Shown: one piece after another, positions 7,634 to 14,327 of the stretch
Layout of the letters: every line of letters begins with the position of its first letter
How positions within the stretch are numbered: position 1 is the first letter of the stretch
Program-made: the position numbers and the translations under genes
Notes under the pieces: model-generated
Seen by the model: the letters and a program-made list of their open reading frames with translations, nothing else
Told to the model about the DNA's origin: nothing
Databases searched by the model: none
Origin: CALWZE01 sp964645785
GTDB lineage: Bacteria; Bacillota; Clostridia; Oscillospirales; Ruminococcaceae
Assembly (NCBI GenBank): GCA_964645785.1
Contig: CAZYAV010000026.1
Location: forward strand, 1-39,402
Direction: 5' to 3'
Length of the DNA stretch: 39,402 nt

Positions 7634-7749
7634 AAACCGTCGCGGCGTGTGGCCAGGTACCCGCAAAGAGGCAAGCCGGAGCCGCATTCCATCCCCGAAA
7701 AGGTCGCGTCGCTGCCCCGCACGGGCGCAAACCGTCGCGGCGCGCGGCC
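7634..7749 (+). repeat. pair of 21-bp imperfect direct repeats after the DUF3887 gene
   Basis: AAACCGTCGCGGCG followed by TGTGGCC (7634-7654) recurs as AAACCGTCGCGGCG followed by CGCGGCC (7729-7749), two mismatches in 21, 95 bp apart. There is no gene between them. Confidence 0.65.
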
Positions 7750-7821
7750 TGGGATTTAAAGCCCCTTTGCTGCGCGGGGTAAGAGGGCGGCCTTGTCTGC
7801 TGCGGCTGTCCGGATAAAAAG

Positions 7822-7853
7822 AGACGCCGGCCTCAAAAAGAGGTCGGCGTTTT
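7822..7853. terminator. bidirectional terminator between convergent genes
   Basis: An 11-bp stem, ACGCCGGCCTC (7824-7834) with GAGGTCGGCGT (7840-7850), has an AAAAA loop. TTTT follows on the plus strand and an A-run (7816-7820) gives a U-tract on the minus strand. It separates the DUF3887 gene from the convergent CotF-like gene. Confidence 0.8.
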
Positions 7854-7868
7854 GGCGTGCGCGGCCGG

Positions 7869-8327
7869 TCAGCACATGCCGTTGGCGGTTTTGTATTTGT
7901 AGATCAGCTCCGCGTGGTTCTGCTCCTCGGTCTGGATTGAATTGAGTACGCTGCGCAGCTCGGGGGAGGCAAAGTGGAAGAGGTCGTTGTTGTAGGCCGA
8001 GGCGACGTACTTTTCGGTGGTGATGCTGTCGGTGCACAAGAACGCGTCGTGCTTTTTGTCGGCCGCTTTCCCGCCCTTTTCATAGCTCGACTGCGGCTCG
8101 TAGGTGTCGGCCGCCGTGTCCTGCGCGCTCACGGAGGGGATCTGCCCGTCCATGATCTCGCCCAGCGCGTCATAGTGCTTTTTTTCGCTTTTGCCGATGC
8201 GGTTGAACAGCTGCTTGAGCTCCTCGTCCTTCGCCTGCCCGGCGTAGAATTTGTATTTGTCGACGCACAGCTGCTCCTGGGTGCGCAGATTGGTCAAAAA
8301 CATCTTTTCCTGTTGGGTCAGTTTCAT
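7869..8327 (-). CDS. CotF-like / ferritin-like protein, probable spore coat family
   Basis: The protein has 152 residues. Two helical hairpins are visible: residues about 5-60 (EKMFLTNLRTQEQLCVDKY, LFNRIGKSEKKHYDALGEI) and about 95-148 (DSITTEKYVASAYNND, NSIQTEEQNHAELIYKY). Each second helix carries ExxH (EKKH and EQNH), and Glu residues sit in the partner helices, so a di-iron or other metal site like that of ferritin-like proteins is plausible. In Clostridia such proteins are usually annotated as spore coat CotF-like; a role in the coat is inference. The start is ATG at 8327-8325, preceded on the minus strand by AAGGAG. The open frame continues upstream but has no better start. It is divergent from the GTPase-nuclease fusion. 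Confidence 0.8.
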   Translation of the reverse strand: MKLTQQEKMFLTNLRTQEQLCVDKYKFYAGQAKDEELKQLFNRIGKSEKKHYDALGEIMDGQIPSVSAQDTAADTYEPQSSYEKGGKAADKKHDAFLCTDSITTEKYVASAYNNDLFHFASPELRSVLNSIQTEEQNHAELIYKYKTANGMC

Positions 8328-8614
8328 GTTTTGCTTTCTCCTTGTCTGGTTTTTGGACTTTCCTGTGCATAGTATTTGCGGCGCAGGGCTGTTTATTCCG
8401 GCCAGCCGGACAAAACAGGCAATCCGGGGCAAACCGGCTCGCGGCTCCGCCGCCCGGTAACAAGCCCGCCGCCGCGGGGCGGAGCCGACGCAGCAGTGCA
8501 GAGCCGCGGCAAGCTCCGCCCGGTGCAGGGCAACCCCGTGTCAAGGCCGCCCGGCGCGTCCGCTTTTCCCGCGGGCGGCGGGGTTCCCCTGAGCGGCGCA
8601 GGGGGCAAGGCGCG
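8328..8614. other. spacer between divergent genes
   Basis: GC-rich sequence without an RBS-led frame. The CotF-like gene must be started from here on the minus strand; TACTAT read on that strand around 8367-8372 could be a -10, but no -35 matches. Confidence 0.4.
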
Positions 8615-8643
8615 TTGACGCGGCGCGCCTTTTCCTTTACAAT
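8615..8643 (+). promoter_or_regulatory. strong sigma-A promoter of the GTPase-nuclease fusion gene
   Basis: TTGACG (8615-8620), a 17-bp spacer and TACAAT (8638-8643). Transcription should start near 8650, giving a leader of about 115 nt before the ATG at 8765. Confidence 0.75.
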
Positions 8644-8707
8644 TATGGCGGAAGAATTGGCCGGCCGCACTGCCCGCCGGCAGAACGGGCGCGGTCGAGG
8701 CGCTGCT

Positions 8708-8730
8708 GCCCCGCCCCGCGGCGGGGCTTT
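8708..8730 (+). promoter_or_regulatory. attenuator-like hairpin in the leader of the fusion gene
   Basis: A perfect 8-bp stem, GCCCCGCC (8708-8715) with GGCGGGGC (8720-8727), has a CCGC loop and is followed by TTT. It lies inside the leader, 35 bp before the start codon. A smaller competing hairpin (CTGCC/GGCAG) is just upstream. tetM-type genes are known to use leader attenuation, so regulation by premature termination is a fair inference. The short T-run makes it a weak terminator. Confidence 0.45.
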
Positions 8731-8764
8731 GGCGCGGCCGATCAAAACAGGGAGGAGTGCGGCG

Positions 8765-11353
8765 ATGAAACGCTTTGTCATCGGGATTCTCGCGCATGTC
8801 GACGCGGGCAAGACGACCCTGTCCGAGGCGCTTTTATACGGTGCGGGCGCGCTGCGCACCCCGGGGCGGGTCGACCACGGGGACAGCTTTCTGGACACCC
8901 GGGCGGTCGAGCGCGCGCGGGGGATCACGGTCTTTGCCAAGCAGGCGGTGCTGCGCCCGGATGGCGCGGAAATCACCCTGATTGACACGCCGGGACATGT
9001 GGATTTTGCGGCGGAAACCGAGCGGGCAATCCCCGCGCTCGACTGCGCCGTGCTGGTGGTGAGCGGAACGGACGGGGTGCAGAGCCACACCGGGACCCTC
9101 TGGCGGCTGCTGGCGCAGTACCGGACGCCGGTATTCCTGTTTGTAAACAAGATGGATCAGCCGGGGGCGGACAGAGCCGCCGTGCTGCGTGCGCTTGCGG
9201 CCGGGCTGAGCGGGCGGATTGTGGACTGCGGGCCGGGGCTGCCCGAGCCGGCGCTGCAGGAGAATTTCGCCTCGGCGGACGAGGCGCTGCTGGCGCGGTA
9301 TCTCGAGGCCGGCGCGTTGACCGATGCGGAAATCTGCGAGGCGGTGCTGTGCCGGAAGGCGTTCCCCTGCCTGTTCGGCAGCGCGCTGCGGCTGGAGGGG
9401 ACGGATGCGCTGCTGGCGCTGCTGGCGCGGTTCATGCGTACCCGCGGCGACCGGCAGGCGCCGTTTGCCGGGCGGGTATTTAAGGTGACAAACGACCGAC
9501 AGGCCGGGCGGCTGACCCACATCAAGGTGGAGCAGGGGACGCTGCGGGTGCGCGACCAGCTTGCGGGCGCCGGCCGGGACGGGAAGCCGTGGCAGGAGAA
9601 GGTCGGCCGGCTGCTGCTCTTTTCGGGGGACAGGGGCACGCCGGTCGACGCCGCGCTGCCGGGTATGGCGGTCGCGGCGGCGGGTCTTTCCGAAACCTGG
9701 CCGGGCGAGGGGCTGGGCGCGCTCGCGGATCTGCGCGCGCCGCTGCTGGAGCCGGTGCTGCTCTATCGGGCGGATTTCCCGCCCGAGGTTGACCCGCACA
9801 CCGCCCTTGCCGCGCTGCGCAGCCTGGAGGAGGAGGATCCGCTTTTGCGGGTGGACTGGCAGGAGCGGTTGGGCGAGATTCAGGTGCGGCTGATGGGGGA
9901 GGTGCAGCTGGAGATTCTGCGCGGCGAGCTGGAACGCCGCTTTGGCCTGACAGCCTCGTTTGCGCCCGCGGGCGTCGCGTACAAGGAGACAATCGCCGCC
10001 CCGGTGGACGGCGCCGGCCACTTTGAGCCGCTGCGGCACTATGCCGAGGTGCACCTGCGGCTGGAACCGCTGCCGCGCGGGTCGGGGCTGCAATTTGAAA
10101 GCGCCCTGCGCGCCGACGAGCTGGACAAAAACTGGCAGAATCTGATCCTGACCCACCTTGCCGAAAAGCCGCACCGCGGCGCGCTGACCGGGTCGCCGGT
10201 CACCGATATCCGCATGACCCTGGTGGCGGGGCGCGCGCACCTCAAGCACACCGAGGGCGGCGATTTCCGCGAGGCGACCTATCGCGCGGTCAGGCAGGGG
10301 CTGCGCAGCGCGCAAAGCATCCTGCTTGAGCCGGTCTACACGTTCCGGCTGGAGCTGCCGCAGGAGAATGTCGGCCGCGCGCTGGCGGATATCCAGCGCA
10401 TGAACGGCGCGTTTGAGCCGCCGCAGGCCGCGGGGGAAACCGCGGTTGTGACCGGCCGCGCCCCGGCCGCGGCGATGCGTGCCTACGGGCTGGAGGTTGC
10501 GCGGTATACCCGGGGGCGTGGGCGGCTTTCCTGCACGGTGGCAGGCTATGCCGAATGCGCCGACGCCCCGGAGGTTATCGCGCGCATCGGTTATGACCCG
10601 GACGCGGATGTCGAAAACACGGCCGATTCGGTCTTTTGCGCGCACGGCGCGGGGGAGGTCGTCCCGTGGCGGGAAGCGCCCGCGCGGATGCATATCCAGC
10701 TGCGGACGGTGCAGCAGCCGCCTGCCGGGGAACCGGACGCGGCGCAGGCCGAGGAACGGCGTGCGGCGGCCTACCGCTCAAGCCTGGAGGAGGATGCGGA
10801 GCTGCTGCGCATCTTTGAGCGCACCTACGGCCCCATCCGGCAGAACCGGCGAGCCGCGCTGCAAAGCCCGCCGCGCCGTCCGCTTCCCCGGCAGGAGTTT
10901 GCCGGGGTCAAAACCGATTATCTGCTGGTCGACGGCTACAACATCATCTTTGCCTGGGAGGAGCTGCGCGCGCTGGCGGCGGAGGATCTGGACGCGGCGC
11001 GCGGCCGCCTGCTCGATCGCATGGCGAATTATCAGGGCTATGTGCGCTGCGAGCTGATCGTCGTATTTGACGCCTACCGGGTGCGGGGCGCGGTGCGGGA
11101 GGTTGAGCGGCTGCACAATATCAGCGTCGTCTACACCAAGGAGGCGGAGACTGCGGACATGTACATCGAAAAAACCGCGCGGGCGCTCGCCAAAAACCGG
11201 CGGGTTCGCGTGGCGACCTCGGACGGGCTGGAGCAGCTCATCATTCTGGGGCAGGGGGCGAGCCGGGTCTCCGCCGAGATGTTCCACGAGGAGGTCGAGC
11301 GGGTCGAGGGGCTGATCCGCGAAATTGTCGAGCAGCTGAACGACGGCATGTAA
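8765..11353 (+). CDS. TetM/EF-G-like translation GTPase fused to a C-terminal YacP/Rae1-type NYN nuclease domain
   Basis: The protein has 862 residues. Residues 1-650 are an EF-G/TetM-like translation factor. G1 is AHVDAGKTT (10-18), the switch-I region is RARGITV, G3 is DTPGHVDF (74-81), and G4 is NKMD (128-131). Then come domains II-V, with YKETIAAPVDGAGHFEPLRHY opening domain IV. Where TetM has the loop YSPVSTP that pushes tetracycline off the ribosome, this protein reads AGRAHLKHTEGGDF, more like canonical EF-G. Drug resistance is therefore doubtful despite likely database labels. After a charged linker, residues about 718-855 are a PIN-like NYN domain: LLVDGYNIIFAW (Asp723), VVFDAYRV (Asp769), ETADMYIE (Glu795, Asp798) and ATSDGLEQ (Asp820). 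Its relative in Bacillus, Rae1/YacP, cuts mRNA in the ribosomal A site. I infer a ribosome-targeted mRNA nuclease. The start is ATG 8765 (GGAGGAG 7 bp upstream). In-frame ATG 8645 lies before the predicted transcription start. Confidence 0.9.
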   Translation: MKRFVIGILAHVDAGKTTLSEALLYGAGALRTPGRVDHGDSFLDTRAVERARGITVFAKQAVLRPDGAEITLIDTPGHVDFAAETERAIPALDCAVLVVSGTDGVQSHTGTLWRLLAQYRTPVFLFVNKMDQPGADRAAVLRALAAGLSGRIVDCGPGLPEPALQENFASADEALLARYLEAGALTDAEICEAVLCRKAFPCLFGSALRLEGTDALLALLARFMRTRGDRQAPFAGRVFKVTNDRQAGRLTHIKVEQGTLRVRDQLAGAGRDGKPWQEKVGRLLLFSGDRGTPVDAALPGMAVAAAGLSETWPGEGLGALADLRAPLLEPVLLYRADFPPEVDPHTALAALRSLEEEDPLLRVDWQERLGEIQVRLMGEVQLEILRGELERRFGLTASFAPAGVAYKETIAAPVDGAGHFEPLRHYAEVHLRLEPLPRGSGLQFESALRADELDKNWQNLILTHLAEKPHRGALTGSPVTDIRMTLVAGRAHLKHTEGGDFREATYRAVRQGLRSAQSILLEPVYTFRLELPQENVGRALADIQRMNGAFEPPQAAGETAVVTGRAPAAAMRAYGLEVARYTRGRGRLSCTVAGYAECADAPEVIARIGYDPDADVENTADSVFCAHGAGEVVPWREAPARMHIQLRTVQQPPAGEPDAAQAEERRAAAYRSSLEEDAELLRIFERTYGPIRQNRRAALQSPPRRPLPRQEFAGVKTDYLLVDGYNIIFAWEELRALAAEDLDAARGRLLDRMANYQGYVRCELIVVFDAYRVRGAVREVERLHNISVVYTKEAETADMYIEKTARALAKNRRVRVATSDGLEQLIILGQGASRVSAEMFHEEVERVEGLIREIVEQLNDGM

Positions 11354-11373
11354 GGCGGGGCAACCCGCCTTTT
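11353..11373 (+). terminator. intrinsic terminator of the fusion gene
   Basis: The stem AGGCGGG (11353-11359) with CCCGCCT (11364-11370) has a GCAA loop and is followed by TTTTG. It overlaps the stop codon. Confidence 0.8.
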
Positions 11374-11842
11374 GCTGTCTGCGGGCGGCGCGAGAACCCT
11401 TTAACTGTATATATAAGCTTTGTTTATACTATAAGTAAATTCATCAAAGGGGCGTTGCCCCATGAGCGGCGGACAGAGCGCCGCTCGATTTGGTGCATTA
11501 TTATACAAATTTGTTTCAGGCTTGCCCCGCGGCAGCGTTGGGGGGGACTGGACAGGAAAGGGCTTTTTCTTAAGCTCGTATAGTATAATTAGAATATACA
11601 ATTTGTTGATTTTCAAACCGCCGCCCAGCGGCGCTTCTGGAGACACAGCGCGCCGGCAGGCTGCCAAAGCGGCATTCCGTTTGCGGGCGCGGCTTTGGCC
11701 GGACAGGGTGGCGCGTCGGGGGCGGCCGCACGGCGACTTTGCCCGCGGCCGTGATTTTTTTGTACCCGGGTGCAACGCAGGCGGGAAAAACGGGGTCTTA
11801 TTGAATAGAGAGACAAACGCCGGTCACGGAGGGGGAGAGCAA
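11374..11842. other. AT/GC mosaic spacer before the sigma factor gene
   Basis: Two AT-rich patches (11400-11450 and 11569-11615) stand out from the GC-rich background. TTAACT (11401-11406), 18 bp and TATACT (11425-11430) form a promoter candidate. TATAAT (11584-11589) forms a second -10 without a good -35. TTATACTATA (11424-11433) and TATAGTATAA (11580-11589) are perfect inverted repeats bounding about 165 bp. A GC hairpin (GAGCGGCG/CGCCGCTC, about 11465-11488) lies between them. The sigma frame is open upstream to 11462, but that part has no RBS and shows no homology that I can see. Confidence 0.5.
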
Positions 11843-12403
11843 ATGGAGGACTGCGACATCGTCGAGCTGTACTGGTCGCGCGCGGAGTCCGCGATTGACG
11901 AGACCGATCGAAAGTATGGGCGGATGTGCGGCGCAATCGCCTTTAACATCCTGCACAACCGCGAGGATTCGGACGAGTGCGTCAGCGACACGTATCTGAA
12001 GGCGTGGTACGCCATGCCGGACGAGCGCCCGGCGCTGCTCGGCTCGTTCCTCGGTAAGATCACCCGCAACCTGTCGCTGAACCGGTGGCGCGCCGTCCAC
12101 GCAAAAAAGCGGGGCGGCGGCGAGCCGGAGGCACTGCTGGACGAGCTTGCGGAATGCATCCCCGCGGCGGACGGCACGGCCGAGACGGCCGACGGGCTGG
12201 AAACCGCGCGGCTGATCGACGCGTTTTTGCTGGGGCTGGACAGGCAGAGCCGGGTGTTTTTTGTGCGCCGGTATTTTTACGCGGACAGCATCGGCTATAT
12301 CGCAAGCCGGTTTGACGCGAGCGAGAGCAAGGTAAAATCCAGCCTGATGCGGACGCGGAACAAGCTGCGGGCGTATCTTGCGGACAAGGGGGTGGCCGTG
12401 TGA
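11843..12403 (+). CDS. ECF-like sigma-70 family RNA polymerase sigma factor
   Basis: The protein has 186 residues. Region 2 covers about residues 20-85 (IAFNILHNREDSDECVSDTY, LKAWYAMP, FLGKITRNLSLNRWR: core binding and -10 recognition). Region 4 covers about 125-180 (LDRQSRVFFVRRYFYADSIG, YIASRFDASESKVKSSLMRT: helix-turn-helix for -35 recognition). No region 3 or 1.1 is present, as expected for an alternative sigma. The start is ATG 11843 with GGAGGGGGAG 6-15 bp upstream. Its stop overlaps by 3 bp the GTG start of the next gene, a putative membrane-anchored partner, in the arrangement typical of sigma/anti-sigma pairs. The likely targets are the genes behind it, which is inference. No sigma-specific promoter motif was recognised. 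Confidence 0.92.
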   Translation: MEDCDIVELYWSRAESAIDETDRKYGRMCGAIAFNILHNREDSDECVSDTYLKAWYAMPDERPALLGSFLGKITRNLSLNRWRAVHAKKRGGGEPEALLDELAECIPAADGTAETADGLETARLIDAFLLGLDRQSRVFFVRRYFYADSIGYIASRFDASESKVKSSLMRTRNKLRAYLADKGVAV

Positions 12404-13308
12404 ACGCGGAACATCTGTTGGAGGCAATCGGCCTGATTGACGACCGGTTTATCGCGGAGGCGGAGCAGACAATCACGCCGCACCGCCGCGTCTGGGTCAG
12501 GTGGGCGGCTGCCGCGGCCTGCGCGGCGCTGATCTTCGCGGCCGCGATTCCGCTGGTGCTGGGCAGCTTTCGGATGGGCAGCGCCGCGGCGGATAAGGCG
12601 GATCAGAACGGCAGCATGGCCGCGCCGCAGGAGACGGAACAGGAGGCTGTGTCGGGGGAAATGAACGACGAGGCCGGGGCGGACGGCATGGCGCCCGCGC
12701 TGCATATTCTGGTATTTGACAACGGCCTGTACGAGTTTGCGTATGACGACGCGGCGTGTGTGCGCGCCGGGGAAACGCTGGGCGAGGCCGAGACCGATTG
12801 GGACGGCAGGGCGGTACTGTTTGCCCTTGCGGACAGCACAAGCCGCGCGACCGTCGCGGTGCAGCTGCAAAGCGGCGCGTGGGGCTATGCGAAATACTGC
12901 AACACGGCGGACGGCAGCGCGCAGAGCGCCGGAGAGCTGTTTGCGCTGTACGGCGTGGCGGAAGCGCAGCAGCTTATCTGCGCGCAGCGGGTCAGCTGGG
13001 ACGGGCAAACGGTGCTCTCCCAAACGGAGCAGGCTGACTGGCTGCTGGCATTTTACGCGGCGTACAGCGAGCTGGACGGCATGGGCAACGACGACTGGCA
13101 GCGCGCCGTGTTTGGCGCCCAGAGCGAGGAGGAGCAGCAGGCGCTTTCCCGGGAGATTGCGGACAGCCTGATTGCGGTGCGGCTGCTTGCCGCAAACGGC
13201 GAGATCATTCTGCTGCATTACTACCCCAAAATCGGCTATCTCTATCAAAACGGGGTGTATTTTAAGACGACGAAGGCACTGGACAGCCTGCTGCTGTCGC
13301 TGAACTGA
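12400..13308 (+). CDS. putative membrane-anchored partner (anti-sigma-like) of the sigma factor
   Basis: The protein has 302 residues and starts at GTG 12400, overlapping the sigma stop. Residues 1-30 are a short cytoplasmic head (LEAIGLIDDRFIAEAEQTI) and 31-56 a membrane span (WVRWAAAAACAALIFAAAIP). Residues 57-95 are an Ala/Glu/Gln-rich spacer. The remaining 200 residues are outside, with segments such as HILVFDNGLYEFAYDD and NGEIILLHYYPKIGYLYQNG. The head is like that of many Clostridial genes placed after ECF sigma factors. It lacks a recognisable zinc-binding anti-sigma motif (HxxxCxxC), so an anti-sigma role rests on position and topology only. The outer part could be a sensor. I do not recognise its family. 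Confidence 0.75.
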   Translation: MNAEHLLEAIGLIDDRFIAEAEQTITPHRRVWVRWAAAAACAALIFAAAIPLVLGSFRMGSAAADKADQNGSMAAPQETEQEAVSGEMNDEAGADGMAPALHILVFDNGLYEFAYDDAACVRAGETLGEAETDWDGRAVLFALADSTSRATVAVQLQSGAWGYAKYCNTADGSAQSAGELFALYGVAEAQQLICAQRVSWDGQTVLSQTEQADWLLAFYAAYSELDGMGNDDWQRAVFGAQSEEEQQALSREIADSLIAVRLLAANGEIILLHYYPKIGYLYQNGVYFKTTKALDSLLLSLN

Positions 13309-13334
13309 GCGCGGCGAAAAAAGGAGAAAGAGCC

Positions 13335-14090
13335 ATGAGGCGAAAATCGGTATGGAGCCTGGGGGCGGGGCTGCTCGCCGCGCTCTGCCTGCTGACGGCC
13401 TGCGCAAAGCGGGCGGAACAGCCGGCCGGGGCGGAAAACGAGCCCCGGGTTGAGGACTGCGAGACGGTTATCAGCGGGACAATTGTGCGGGCGGACGAAA
13501 AGACGATCCTGCTGGCGGCGGCGGACGGCCTGTACACCCTGCCCGCGGACGCGGGGCCGGTTGCGGCGCTGGGCAGCCAGCTTGCGCCGGGCAACGAGCT
13601 GACGGTCGGCGCTTCGGGCGGCGTGGCGGAGAGCTATCCGATGCAGCTCGGGCAGATTGAGGCGGCGCGCGCCGCCGGCGGGGACGACCTTGTCGGGCTG
13701 TACCTTGCGGTTGTCGACCGGCTGTGGGAGCAGGATTCGGGGCTGAACGGGGGCGCTGCGTATCTGGCGTTTGACCTGTCCGGCGCGGAAAACCTGACGG
13801 AGGGGGAAAAGGAGGCGGTGGCCTGGCTCGCAGCGTCGGACAGGGGGCTGGAGCCGCTGCGCGGAACCTTTGACGAGCTGGTTGAACAGGGCTTTATCGA
13901 CGGCGAAAACCTGCTGTTTGAGGACGGCCTGCTCTACGGCTTCACCCTCACCGACGTCCGGCCGGACAGCTTTGGCTTTGAAGCGCAGAAGTGGCGTTCG
14001 GGTCTGGGGGCGTACTTCCTGTGCGATTGCAAGGCCGTGCTGCGAAACGGGCAGTGGAGCTTTACGGTGGGCGCGGAGGCGATTTCCTGA
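13335..14090 (+). CDS. lipoprotein of unknown function in the sigma-serpin cluster
   Basis: The protein has 251 residues. Signal peptide and lipobox: MRRKSVWSLGAGLLAALCLL, then TAC with Cys23. The first mature part contains a small beta-barrel-like stretch (SGTIVRADEKTILLAAADGL, YTLPADAG), as in DUFs that measure or bind at the envelope. The second part (about 100-250) has GLYLAVVDRLWEQDSGLNGG, then FDELVEQGFIDGENLLFEDG and ends SFTVGAEAIS. I do not recognise the fold. The start is ATG 13335 with AAAGGAGAAAG upstream. The gene lies 26 bp after the previous stop, so it is in the operon. The serpin gene follows after 237 bp of GC-rich sequence with no clear terminator. Confidence 0.75.
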   Translation: MRRKSVWSLGAGLLAALCLLTACAKRAEQPAGAENEPRVEDCETVISGTIVRADEKTILLAAADGLYTLPADAGPVAALGSQLAPGNELTVGASGGVAESYPMQLGQIEAARAAGGDDLVGLYLAVVDRLWEQDSGLNGGAAYLAFDLSGAENLTEGEKEAVAWLAASDRGLEPLRGTFDELVEQGFIDGENLLFEDGLLYGFTLTDVRPDSFGFEAQKWRSGLGAYFLCDCKAVLRNGQWSFTVGAEAIS

Positions 14091-14327
14091 ATTTGCCGCA
14101 GCCCGCGCCGGTGTGGGCGCCGGAACCGCTTGCGGCCGATGTCGGCCGTCCCCTATTCGCCTGCGGCTCGTCTGTGCGGCGCGTCCTTGCCGGGCGGGAA
14201 AGGTTTGCTTGGCCGAGAACGCGCCGCCGCAGTGTACCGGCAGAATGACGACAACCACCCCGCGCGGCGCGCGGGGGAAGCAGAACCGCGGCGCTGCCGC
14301 GGTCGGTTGGAAGGGAGCAAAAGAAAG

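Noticed and set aside
8342..8764. Extended N-terminus of the GTPase-nuclease fusion (TTG 8342 or ATG 8645)
   Set aside because: A strong promoter at 8615-8643 predicts a transcript start after 8645. The extension is low complexity and the family start MKRFVIGILAHVDAGK with a good RBS is at 8765.
8834..10693. Minus-strand open frame of about 619 codons opposite the GTPase domain
   Set aside because: Antisense shadow of a clear EF-G-like coding region.
8765..11353. Naming the fusion gene a tetracycline resistance determinant
   Set aside because: The domain IV loop that displaces tetracycline in TetM is not present, and the nuclease domain points to another role.
11462..11842. Extended N-terminus of the sigma factor
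   Set aside because: The extension has no RBS and no homology and crosses AT-rich promoter-like sequence. The RBS at 11829-11838 sets the start at 11843.
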